From: Candidatus Poribacteria bacterium
Lineage (GTDB): Bacteria; Poribacteria; WGA-4E; GCA-2687025
Length of the DNA stretch: 64,000 nucleotides
Assembly: GCA_028818695.1 (NCBI GenBank)
Contig: JAPPNK010000020.1
Location: forward strand, 252,632-316,631
Direction: 5' to 3'
A program made the position numbers and the translations under genes. Below are positions 30,911 through 39,484 of this stretch, one piece after another; the first letter of the stretch is position 1; every line of letters begins with the position of its first letter. Under the pieces are notes generated by a model. It worked only from the letters and a program-made list of their open reading frames with translations. It ran no database searches and was not told the origin of the DNA.

Positions 30911-33900
30911 TGCGAATTGCCGCGTTCATCATCTGCCTGCCGATTCTATTGGGCGCGCGCTATGTCTGGGCGGAGGAGACGCCGGACGTTCCCCCATCCG
31001 AAGCCGACGGCAACGGTTCAACGGCGGAGCAAACGCAGGACAGCGAAGAGGCGGGCAAAGAACAGGACAGCGAAGAGGAGGACATCGGCGCCGCTTCCGA
31101 GGTGTCCATTCTAGACCGCGATATGCGCCTCAAATCGGACGAGGTGTATATTGACGCGGGCGACACGGTCGTCTGGACCGAAGAAGGCGCCCATGTGCGC
31201 GGCGACGCTTATATCCGATTCTCCGATATGACGCTGCAGGCGGACGATGTGTGGATGCATATGGAAAAAAAGGCTCTGCGCGCCAAAGGCAACGTCCGCC
31301 TGACGGTCGAGAACGAAATCACCTACGCCGACGAGCTGGTCTTCAACTTTGAAACAAAACAGGGGGTCGCATACGGCGGCGCGGCGTACGGAGAGCCTTG
31401 GTACTATCAGGGGGTCAAGATCGTCCGCGTCTCGGAGCGCGAGTCGCTCATCAACAACGGCATCTTATCGACCAGCTCTCTCAAATATCCGCATACCTAC
31501 TTCAAGGCGTCGCAGATCTTCGTTCATTTAGAGCAGGAGATCATCGCCAAAAACGTGGTGTTCATGATTGGAGGCGTTCCACTGCTCTGGATACCTGTTT
31601 ACCGGCGCAGCTTGCGCGAAAAAAAGCCGGCGCCGTTGATTGTGAAGGTCGGCAGCGACAGCTATCTGGGGCATTGGGCGACCTTTATTTTGCCGTTGCG
31701 GCGCACTCAGCGGATGCGCAGCATTCTTCAGTTCGATTGGTCGACCTCAAGAGGAACGGGGCAGGGCTTTGAGACGACCTACAATGTGCGCGATGTGAAT
31801 CTGCGCTGGATCGTTTTTAAAAAACCGGAGGACGCGACAGCCGCTGAGCTGTCCGATTTGCGCAAAAAAGCGGCGCAGGTGCATGCCCGACTAAGAGGAG
31901 ATTTTGACAATCGGCTCATCCTTCGGCTTTTCTTGCCTTACGAAATAGGGGCAGAGGACATAGACCGCGCCCGATCCAGAGCGCAGGAGGTTCAAGACGC
32001 GCTGGCGCAGGGAGAGGATTTTGGCGATCTGGCGGGGCGCTACTCCTCCGAATCGACTTCCGCCCAGAACAAAGGTTTTCTGGGCTATATGGCGGCGGGA
32101 GACGGTCTCCTTCGCCCCGAGCTGGAAGCGGCGGCCCTCTCTCTGGAATACGGCGAAACGAGCGAACAGATCGAAGCGGAAGACGGCCACTACTTTTTTC
32201 GAGTGAACGATATTCTGGAAACGCATGGGCGCATCGAAAAGCAGACGCAGATGATTCATGTCGCCGTTGAGGCGAGCGAGGCGTCTCGAGAGACGACGCG
32301 CAACCTCGCCGAGTCGCTCATGGACCGCGCCAATTCGGGCGCCGATTTCCGGGAGTTAATCAACGAATACGAGGCGGACCCTCCCGAATCGATGCTCGGC
32401 GAAACGGAAGAGCCGGCAGCGCATGGCGGCGCCGCGAAGGAGTCGAACCTGCCATTGAACCAGTATGAATGGGGGCAGCAGCAAGAGCTGCGCAAAATGC
32501 AGGTCGGCAGCGTGTCGACCCCGATTCAGTTTCGGGAGGGGCTGCTCATTGTGAAGCTGCTCGGAAGGTCCGAGACGCCCGATTTCAGCGCTCTTGCCAA
32601 GCAGCTGTCGGACGACGAAGAGACGCGCGACAACGGAGGCTACCTGGGATGGGTCGGCCCGGGCGATCTGCCGCGCAGGGTGTACAGCGCGTCGCGCGTT
32701 CTTGAACAGGGAGAGGTGAGCGCCAGCGTCGTCGAGACGGAGGACTCGTTTGTGATGACGAAGTCGGAGGGGCGGCGCAACATCACAGGCCAAGCGACGG
32801 TGTCCCGCGAAGACCTGCGCTCCTACAGCCGAGAGAACGCCTATAAAACGGGCGATCAGTATTCGGCGTATCTGCGCCATCAGCAGGACATTCCCCTTGG
32901 ATGGGAGCGCGAGGGCAAGCGGTTGGCGTTCTGGTCGCGGCTCGATTACAACAGCCGCATTCCGCGCACCGATTCGGAAGGAAATGCGTATATTCAAGAG
33001 AGCTCGGAGATGCGCGCGTTTGGAACGATCGTTTTCGACTCCGCTGAGGATCTTTACAATCAACGAGAACTCTCGCTCCGGTCGCGTCTAACGGTCGACA
33101 AGAGCTTTGACTTTGCGGACGGGCTTGGCTCTACGCATAAGCAGCCTGAACTGGATATGTCTCTGGACGGGCAGCTGTCGCGCATTTACGGCGTCAGGCG
33201 GATCAATCGGACGCTGCGCGACCTTTCCGTCAAATGGGACAAGCTAAACGTTCCGATCTTGAAGGTTCCGACGTTTGACGATATGGACTTTTCTTTAAAC
33301 GCCGGCGCGACGAACCTGAAACGCGATCGGTACCGTTTTTCGGACGCGATCTACGCCATACGTCAAGAGCGCGGTTTGGAGGGAGAGCAAACGCAGGATG
33401 TGTCGCTCTGGACGGCGGACGCAAGCTTGAACATCGACAAAGACACGACCGTCACCGTCACAAGTACCCGAGCGGTCACCTTCAGAATGTACGGCGCTGG
33501 GCGCTTGGTGTACAATGAAGAGGATCAGAAAGGAAACCAGCATATTTTGCGCGGCGTTGTGAGCGGGAATGTGGCAGCGAACAACACGCTTGCGCGCGTG
33601 TATGACATCAGCTTTATCCCTGGCGCAAGCCGTCTCCGCCATGAGATCGCGGCCTCCGCCGATTTCGACTGGTCCCCGTCAGCCAACGACGAGGCGGAAG
33701 ACCCTGATAATCCCGACCCGGACGATATTTTGCTGTATCCGTTTGGCTCCAGCGTGTATGTGTATGAGCGGAAAGAGATCGGTATGAGCTTCGGCTCCAC
33801 CATTCGGGTGAAGACAAAGCTGAATAAGGAGTTTCAGGCGCTGCGTTTCGATGCGAGCGTGAGCCGCGATTTCACGAACCGCCCTTATCTCGGCAATCGG

Positions 33901-34539
33901 AAGTGGGACTTTCTGCGCATGGAACTGAGCTCGCAGCCTCTGTCAAGCGGAAAGCTGACGACAACCGTCACCAGCAACTGGGATCCGAACACGTACAGCC
34001 CCGATTCTGCCATTCAGCGCGATCCGTTCACGATGGTTTCTTTTTCGTCAAGCGTCCGTTACCGCTCCGGCGACTTCACGAAAGGGTGGAGCGTCAACGT
34101 AGGCACGCAGTATCAGCGCCTCGCGTCCCGTTCTCCCCGCAGCGCGTTCACCAGCTTTTCGTGGCGGCCGAGCAAGCTGTTCAACATTGATGTGAGCGCG
34201 CGGTGGGAATATGACCGCGATCGGCTTGAGAATCCTCCCGCATGGCGCTCCAACTCGATTGCGAAAGCGATCGGAATCGCGCATATCCACCCGTATTCGC
34301 AGGAGATACGTCTGCGCCGAAATCTGCGCGACTGGGATATGCGCATCACATGGCGCCGATTCGGAAGCCTCGGCAATGTTCGCAAAGAGTTCACCTATCA
34401 GATCAACCTGATTGCCGATCCGACCCTGACGCTGGGCGTCGGGCATGACGCCGTGACGAACGACTGGGGATTCCGCAGCCTGCCGCTTGGCGTGCCGCCG
34501 ACCTTCACAGGCGGAAGCCTCGGTCGGTCGCGTTTCTAA
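30910..34539 (+). CDS. LptD-like outer-membrane LPS translocon with embedded parvulin-like modules
   Basis: A 1209-residue protein. After a signal peptide and an acidic linker (about 22-65), an LptA/OstA-like jelly-roll domain is clear (about 66-160; SDEVYIDAGDTVVW, ALRAKGNVRLTVENE). Then come the LptD signature FMIGGVPLLWIPVYRRSL and the first barrel strands (to about 300). About 301-625 is foreign to LptD. It has parvulin-type patterns: FGDLAGRYSSESTSAQNKGFLGYM, a degenerate second module (about 445-550) and a third with DFSALAKQLSDDEETRDNGGYLGW and EQGEVSASVVETEDSF. Strands resume near 645 (YSAYLRHQQDIPLGW) and run to the end. The C-terminus is Phe, as expected for BamA-assembled barrels. 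In E. coli SurA assists LptD assembly; here isomerase-like domains sit inside the barrel protein. Confidence 0.85.
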   Translation: MRIAAFIICLPILLGARYVWAEETPDVPPSEADGNGSTAEQTQDSEEAGKEQDSEEEDIGAASEVSILDRDMRLKSDEVYIDAGDTVVWTEEGAHVRGDAYIRFSDMTLQADDVWMHMEKKALRAKGNVRLTVENEITYADELVFNFETKQGVAYGGAAYGEPWYYQGVKIVRVSERESLINNGILSTSSLKYPHTYFKASQIFVHLEQEIIAKNVVFMIGGVPLLWIPVYRRSLREKKPAPLIVKVGSDSYLGHWATFILPLRRTQRMRSILQFDWSTSRGTGQGFETTYNVRDVNLRWIVFKKPEDATAAELSDLRKKAAQVHARLRGDFDNRLILRLFLPYEIGAEDIDRARSRAQEVQDALAQGEDFGDLAGRYSSESTSAQNKGFLGYMAAGDGLLRPELEAAALSLEYGETSEQIEAEDGHYFFRVNDILETHGRIEKQTQMIHVAVEASEASRETTRNLAESLMDRANSGADFRELINEYEADPPESMLGETEEPAAHGGAAKESNLPLNQYEWGQQQELRKMQVGSVSTPIQFREGLLIVKLLGRSETPDFSALAKQLSDDEETRDNGGYLGWVGPGDLPRRVYSASRVLEQGEVSASVVETEDSFVMTKSEGRRNITGQATVSREDLRSYSRENAYKTGDQYSAYLRHQQDIPLGWEREGKRLAFWSRLDYNSRIPRTDSEGNAYIQESSEMRAFGTIVFDSAEDLYNQRELSLRSRLTVDKSFDFADGLGSTHKQPELDMSLDGQLSRIYGVRRINRTLRDLSVKWDKLNVPILKVPTFDDMDFSLNAGATNLKRDRYRFSDAIYAIRQERGLEGEQTQDVSLWTADASLNIDKDTTVTVTSTRAVTFRMYGAGRLVYNEEDQKGNQHILRGVVSGNVAANNTLARVYDISFIPGASRLRHEIAASADFDWSPSANDEAEDPDNPDPDDILLYPFGSSVYVYERKEIGMSFGSTIRVKTKLNKEFQALRFDASVSRDFTNRPYLGNRKWDFLRMELSSQPLSSGKLTTTVTSNWDPNTYSPDSAIQRDPFTMVSFSSSVRYRSGDFTKGWSVNVGTQYQRLASRSPRSAFTSFSWRPSKLFNIDVSARWEYDRDRLENPPAWRSNSIAKAIGIAHIHPYSQEIRLRRNLRDWDMRITWRRFGSLGNVRKEFTYQINLIADPTLTLGVGHDAVTNDWGFRSLPLGVPPTFTGGSLGRSRF

Positions 34540-34548
34540 AAGGCGCAG

Positions 34549-34577
34549 TTGCGCTTGTCTTCATGATCGGGTATGAT
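34549..34577 (+). promoter_or_regulatory. Promoter of the PQQ-propeller gene
   Basis: TTGCGC (34549-34554), 17 bases, TATGAT (34572-34577), 42 bases before the ATG. Located just after the LptD stop, so the following genes form a separate unit. Confidence 0.5.
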
Positions 34578-34618
34578 AGTTACGACGACGAGAGTTTATA
34601 TGCGAGTTGGAGTTGTCC

Positions 34619-35836
34619 ATGAAACGAGTACTCTTGGCGGCGGGTTTGGCCGCTGTCTTCCTTTCTGTAACGGCGAACAGTTTTGCGGGCGATTGGCCTG
34701 AATGGCGCGGACCGAACCGAGACGGAACCACCTCCGAATCGGTCGGCTGGCTGAGCGGCGAGCTGAAAACGGTCTGGCGCATGAATTTTGGCGACGGATT
34801 TTCCGCTGTCTCGGTTGTCGGAGACCGAGCCTACACCATGACATCGGACGAAGAAAGCGAATATCTGGTGTGCCTTGATGTCAAGACAGGCGACGAACAC
34901 TGGCGGCAGCGCACCGACGCGATCTTCAAGGACAGGCAAGGCGGCGATGGACCGCGCGCCACGCCGGCCGTCGTCAACGGCATGGTCTATACGATCTCCG
35001 CGCACGGAAAACTGCATGCGATGAACGCCGAATCGGGCAAACCGGCATGGATGAAAGACCTTGTCAAAGATTATTCTGGCAGGAAACCGTATTGGGGGTA
35101 CTCCGGTTCCCCGCTTGTCATCGAAAACGTCGTCTATGCCGAAGCGGGCGGCCCTAACGGTCAATGCTTTGTCGCAATAGACGCAAAGACGGGCGACACC
35201 GTTTGGACATCCAACTCCAGCAAGCCCGGCTATGCAACGCCGGCGCTCATGAACTTGGCGGGGATGGAGCAGCTCGTCTTCTTCCCGGCAGACGGCGCTG
35301 TCGGAATCTCGCTTACGGGAGAACCGCTCTGGTCATATCCATGGAAAACGAGCTACGACGTCAATTCGGCGACCCCGCTTCAAGTGAACGACAGACGCCT
35401 GCTGCTCGCGTCCGGATACGACAAAGGCACATCGGTCGTCGAGATCGCAAAGGAGAACGGTTCCTACACCGCCAGCGGCGTCTGGACAAACAAGGTTCTG
35501 AAAAGCCAGATGGCGTCGCCTGTCTTTAAAGACGGCTACATCTACGGCTTCGATGGCGGAACGTTGAAGTGCGTCAACGCCGACACGGGCGATGATAGTT
35601 GGGCGGTAACGCGCACATTTGGACGCGGCACCGTCATTTTGGCAAACGACAAGCTGGTCATTCTGGGCGAACAGGGCAACCTCGCCGTCGCAGACGCCGC
35701 GCCGGGCGCCTACAATGAGCATGTCCACAAAATGGCGATCGAAACGGCTCGCAAAGGCTGGACAAGCCCCTCATTGTCGAACGGGTTCCTGTTTATCCGC
35801 AGCCTTAAGGAGATTGCATGTATAGACGTTCGCTGA
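34619..35836 (+). CDS. Secreted PQQ-like beta-propeller protein 1
   Basis: A 405-residue protein with a signal peptide (MKRVLLAAGLAAVFLSVTANSFA) and a mature start GDWPEWRGPNRDG, the usual PQQ-propeller opening. Repeats of the W-docking type (CLDVKTGDEHWRQ, AIDAKTGDTVWTS, CVNADTGDDSWAV) suggest a seven- or eight-bladed propeller. There is no PQQ-dehydrogenase catalytic motif, so it is more likely a scaffold or binding protein. I start at ATG 34619, preceded by GGAG. It overlaps the next receptor gene by 19 bases, unusually long, implying co-translation. Confidence 0.85.
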   Translation: MKRVLLAAGLAAVFLSVTANSFAGDWPEWRGPNRDGTTSESVGWLSGELKTVWRMNFGDGFSAVSVVGDRAYTMTSDEESEYLVCLDVKTGDEHWRQRTDAIFKDRQGGDGPRATPAVVNGMVYTISAHGKLHAMNAESGKPAWMKDLVKDYSGRKPYWGYSGSPLVIENVVYAEAGGPNGQCFVAIDAKTGDTVWTSNSSKPGYATPALMNLAGMEQLVFFPADGAVGISLTGEPLWSYPWKTSYDVNSATPLQVNDRRLLLASGYDKGTSVVEIAKENGSYTASGVWTNKVLKSQMASPVFKDGYIYGFDGGTLKCVNADTGDDSWAVTRTFGRGTVILANDKLVILGEQGNLAVADAAPGAYNEHVHKMAIETARKGWTSPSLSNGFLFIRSLKEIACIDVR

Positions 35837-37941
35837 TTCAGGTTTTCGCGCCGCTTCTCGCGCTTGTGTGGACGGTCCCCGCTTTCAGCCAAGACAGCGA
35901 AGAAGCGGAGATGGAAGAAACGACGCTGGAGGAAGTGATCGTCACCGACGAGAGGCTTTCCTCCATCGCGTTCAAAACGCCGCTCTCATTTTTGGAAACG
36001 CCGTTGAGCGTCGGCGTTGTGTCCAGCGGGCTTCTGGATAGTCAGTCGGCGGTCGGCCTAGGCGACGCGCTTAAGAATGTGAGCGGCGCGCAGGCGCAGG
36101 GCGGCTTCGGCGTTTTTGAAACATTCCTTATACGCGGCTTTGAGTCGCTCAGCAGCGGTCTAGTTATGACGGACGGCTCGCCCGAACCGGAGGTCGGCTT
36201 CTATGATCTCTACAACATTGAGCGGGTTGAGGTCTTGAAAGGACCTGGCGCGTTTCTTTACGGCGGAAACGCTCTGTCGGGAACGGTCAACCTAGCGCGA
36301 AAGAAGCCGACGGGCGATACGTTCGCGCATTTCCGCTTCGGCTACGGACAATTCAACACGAGGGGCGCAGCGGCGGATTTCGGCTGGGGAGAGGATACTC
36401 CTATCAGCGTCCGCCTGAACACAATGTGGGAGCAGTCCGACCGGTATCGGGACGACAAGGAAAGCGGCGCGGTTGCTGTGAATCCGTCCTTCCTGTATGA
36501 GCTGGACGAGTCGACAACGATCGGCGCAGAGCTGGAATACTCGTTTGTGGAGCGCAAATCGGACGCGGGGATCCCGCTCATACCGGACATGATGTTAGGG
36601 CAAGGCAACTCGCTGTTGCCGAACACGCTGCCGGATGTGCCGAGGACGACCTCCTATCAATCGGACGCGGATATGTCGGAACAGACGACGCTGCGCGCCC
36701 AGCTGAATTTTGAAACGAAGTTGAGCGACCGGTTCACGCTTCGGGACAAGCTGTACTTCACCGATTTTAAGTGGGATTCAGCCGGGTCGCTTTTTGCGGG
36801 ATTCGGCCTGGATAGGGGAGTCGTTGACGCCTACCGCGTTTTGACGGAGCTGGACGACGCGCAGGTTGTGATCGGAAATCAGCTGGAGGCGCTGCTGTCT
36901 GTCAAGACAGGTCCGGTTCCGCATGAGTTCCTGATCGGGTTGGACGCGGCGCGCTGGACGGACGAATTCACCATTGACGTCTCGGCGATTTCGCCCATCG
37001 GCGTCTATGACTTTGTAACCTTTCCAATAGACCCAATTCCGCTGCCGCAGCAGTCGCAGGCGGCGGACGCATCCTCGCTCATCTTGGCGCCCTATGTTGT
37101 CGACAGGTTGAATCTGACGGAGGACATCCAGGTCTTCCTCGGCGCCCGGTTCGACTCCATCAGCTACGAGGACCCGATCACCGAAACGGAGCGCAGCTAC
37201 TCGCAGCTCAGCCCGTTGGCAGGGGCGGTCTATCCGTTAAGCGAGAGCGGATCCGTTTATGCGAGCTTCAGCCAAAGCTTCGCCCCGCCCTCGGCGCGCG
37301 TCGTCGGGGAACCGGAAGCGGAAACGGCGCAGCAGGCGGAGATTGGAACGAAACATCTGCTCATGGACGGCAAGGCGCAAATTTCCCTCGCGTTGTTCAG
37401 GATGGAGAAAGACATCCAACTGCCGGACGATTCGGGCGTCCTGTCTCAAACAGGAACGCAGCTCTCGCAGGGGGCGGAGATCGACATCGCCGCCGAGCTG
37501 AAGCCCGGATGGACGGCGATGATCGCCTACGCCTTCACCGACGCTGAATATACGGAGCTGATTCGCACGCTCCCGTTCCCGATGCCGGACGGCTCCATCG
37601 TTCCGACGAACATCGATTATGCGGGCAACACGCCGCAATTCGCTCCGTCGCACCTGCTGCATTTATGGACTGAAAAGCGGCTTGAAAACGGGCTGGGCGT
37701 CTCGGCCGGCTGGCGTTATGTCGGCGCGCAGTTCATCGCGCCGGACAACGCCTACGAATTGGACGGCTACTCGCTGCTGGACGCTTCGGCGTTTTACGAG
37801 TATGAGGGGTTCCGCGTCCGCTTGACAGGCAAAAACTTGACCGACGTGGAATACGAGATGTGGGGGTTTGGCGGGCTGTCGCTTATCCCCGGCAATCCGC
37901 GGGAGGCGTTCCTCTCGGTTGAATGGGGTTTCGGAGGATAA
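35818..37941 (+). CDS. TonB-dependent outer-membrane receptor
   Basis: A 707-residue siderophore-type receptor. After the signal peptide comes a TonB box-like EEVIVTDE. The plug domain follows (about 45-165), with YNIERVEVLKGPGAFLYGGNALSGTVNL. A 22-strand beta-barrel fills the rest, ending in REAFLSVEWGFGG, close to the aromatic C-terminal signature. It would take up an iron chelate, cobalamin or carbohydrate. The start lies inside the upstream propeller gene, and a PhyH gene follows one base after the stop. Next come genes for a chorismate-derived product, so uptake of an iron chelate or aromatic compound is plausible. Confidence 0.9.
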   Translation: MYRRSLIQVFAPLLALVWTVPAFSQDSEEAEMEETTLEEVIVTDERLSSIAFKTPLSFLETPLSVGVVSSGLLDSQSAVGLGDALKNVSGAQAQGGFGVFETFLIRGFESLSSGLVMTDGSPEPEVGFYDLYNIERVEVLKGPGAFLYGGNALSGTVNLARKKPTGDTFAHFRFGYGQFNTRGAAADFGWGEDTPISVRLNTMWEQSDRYRDDKESGAVAVNPSFLYELDESTTIGAELEYSFVERKSDAGIPLIPDMMLGQGNSLLPNTLPDVPRTTSYQSDADMSEQTTLRAQLNFETKLSDRFTLRDKLYFTDFKWDSAGSLFAGFGLDRGVVDAYRVLTELDDAQVVIGNQLEALLSVKTGPVPHEFLIGLDAARWTDEFTIDVSAISPIGVYDFVTFPIDPIPLPQQSQAADASSLILAPYVVDRLNLTEDIQVFLGARFDSISYEDPITETERSYSQLSPLAGAVYPLSESGSVYASFSQSFAPPSARVVGEPEAETAQQAEIGTKHLLMDGKAQISLALFRMEKDIQLPDDSGVLSQTGTQLSQGAEIDIAAELKPGWTAMIAYAFTDAEYTELIRTLPFPMPDGSIVPTNIDYAGNTPQFAPSHLLHLWTEKRLENGLGVSAGWRYVGAQFIAPDNAYELDGYSLLDASAFYEYEGFRVRLTGKNLTDVEYEMWGFGGLSLIPGNPREAFLSVEWGFGG

Positions 37942-37942
37942 G

Positions 37943-38890
37943 ATGCAAGGCAATGGCAAGAGCGCGCAGCGGCTGACCGACGAGGAGCGGCGGCAGTATG
38001 AGGAGGATGGTTACTTCATCCGCCCAAGGATGTTCGGCGCAGACGAGATGGACGCCCTGCGCGCGCGGGCTGATGAGATTGCGGAGCTGGTTGAAGCGTC
38101 CGACGCGCTCACCCAACAGCAGAAAGAGACGATTCTGCGCCGACCGAACCCGACGGATGAGTCGACAGGTCCGCTTCCATTAGACAACATGTACCGCATT
38201 CACACATTCAGCCCGTTTGTGCGCTCTCATATCCGAGACGAACGGCGGCTGGCTCCTGTGAGAGACATTGTCGGACTCGATCTGTTTTGTCCAAACGACC
38301 TGTACTTTTTGAAGCCGCCGGGAACAGGGCGCCCTGTCGCGTGGCATCAGGACTCCTGGTATTTCCGCAACACCTATATGAGCAGCGTCGGGGAGGACAT
38401 CGACCGCTCCACGATCGGCACATGGATGGCGCTGGACGACGCGGACGAGCAGAACGGCTGCCTGTGGGTCGTCCCTGGGAGCCACCATCTGGGCGTTGTT
38501 GATCATGGGCAAGTGGAAAGCGAGGGGTATTTCCTGCAAAAACGGCTCACCATGCCGGACGAGTTGGCGGAGCAGGCGATCCCTGTTGAGGTTCCAAAAG
38601 GTTCGCTCGTCTTTTTCAACAACGCGCTCTTCCACGGCAGTCATCAAAACCGCTCCGATCGATACCGCCGGGCGTACGTCGTCCATTACATGAAATCGAC
38701 GATTCAGCATATCGAAGGAAAGCGGTGGATCGTACCCGGGACCGAAGAGTGGGGCACGCCGGAGATGTATGTTTGCGGGCGGCTGTATCCAGGCTGCGTC
38801 CAAACGACGCCGCCGGAAGCGAGCATGAACTGGGACGCGGCGCTGGGGCGAACCTTGACCAAAGACGAGGTTCGGGTCAAGAGCAATTGA
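37943..38890 (+). CDS. Phytanoyl-CoA dioxygenase (PhyH) family protein 4
   Basis: A 315-residue Fe(II)/2-oxoglutarate oxygenase. H135-Q-D137 (VAWHQDSWYF) and H231 (ALFHGSHQN) are the metal ligands; the conserved Arg is in DRYRRAY. Because Asp is present in the HxD motif, it is a hydroxylase-type enzyme rather than an iron halogenase, which has Ala or Gly there. The start is ATG 37943 with GGAGG five bases ahead; a longer ORF would overlap the receptor. It may hydroxylate an intermediate made by the following chorismate lyase and halogenase genes. That link rests only on gene order. Confidence 0.87.
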   Translation: MQGNGKSAQRLTDEERRQYEEDGYFIRPRMFGADEMDALRARADEIAELVEASDALTQQQKETILRRPNPTDESTGPLPLDNMYRIHTFSPFVRSHIRDERRLAPVRDIVGLDLFCPNDLYFLKPPGTGRPVAWHQDSWYFRNTYMSSVGEDIDRSTIGTWMALDDADEQNGCLWVVPGSHHLGVVDHGQVESEGYFLQKRLTMPDELAEQAIPVEVPKGSLVFFNNALFHGSHQNRSDRYRRAYVVHYMKSTIQHIEGKRWIVPGTEEWGTPEMYVCGRLYPGCVQTTPPEASMNWDAALGRTLTKDEVRVKSN

Positions 38891-38929
38891 GATGGCGAAT
38901 CAACGTTTCAAAGCGGATACGTTAGCCGC

Positions 38930-39484
38930 ATGAGCGGCCTGTTTATCGCCCAGGAGTCGCGTCCTGACGGTCTTCTGGACCTGGACGTAGACGCCTTGAC
39001 GCCGTTTCAGCGCGCGCTGCTCGTCATTGACGGGACGGTGACGCAGTTCATTGAGGCGTACACGGCGGAGCGGGTTGATGTAACATGCCTGAGCCAAAAA
39101 CGGCGCGTCTTGACGCAGCCGCACACATGGCTTGAGGTTGAGAGCGGAGCAAGCGTCATTGCGCGGGATGTGTTGCTGAAAGGCGCAAAAACGGGCGAGG
39201 TGTATGCCTACGGAACGTCGCTCATCGCCCCTGAACGGCTTGAAGGTCCACTGCTGGCGGGGGTTGAAGGCGCGGAGGAATCGCTCGGCAGGCTGCTTCG
39301 GCAGAATCGCGCCGAGACCTACCGCGAGCTGCTCTGGCGCGGTCTAGAGCCGGCGGACGCGCCTCCCTGCCCCGGCATGCAAAACAAGCGTCAGCCGCAC
39401 ATCTGCAGATGCTACCGCATGATCTGCCGAAACCATCCGCTCATGGTGATCGTCGAAAGGTTTCCGCTGAATCTTCATGTCTGA
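38930..39484 (+). CDS. Chorismate pyruvate-lyase (DUF98/Rv2949c-type)
   Basis: This 184-residue enzyme should turn chorismate into 4-hydroxybenzoate and pyruvate. It fits the DUF98 family rather than UbiC. Landmarks are ALLVIDGTVTQFIEAY, ARDVLLKGAKTGEVYAYGTSLI, SLGRLLRQNRAETYRELLWRG and the C-terminal CYRMICRNHPLMVIVERFPL. They line up one after another with the mycobacterial Rv2949c, as I remember that sequence (LKG, ESLI, ETFKE, YRVISGGQPIMVVTEHF). It lies 40 bases after PhyH 4 and overlaps the ligase gene by eight bases. No clear ribosome site. In mycobacteria the product feeds phenolic glycolipids, in marine bacteria bromophenols. Confidence 0.82.
   Translation: MSGLFIAQESRPDGLLDLDVDALTPFQRALLVIDGTVTQFIEAYTAERVDVTCLSQKRRVLTQPHTWLEVESGASVIARDVLLKGAKTGEVYAYGTSLIAPERLEGPLLAGVEGAEESLGRLLRQNRAETYRELLWRGLEPADAPPCPGMQNKRQPHICRCYRMICRNHPLMVIVERFPLNLHV

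Noticed and set aside
37943-38890. Non-heme iron halogenase
   Set aside because: The HxD motif keeps Asp (HQD); iron halogenases have Ala or Gly there.
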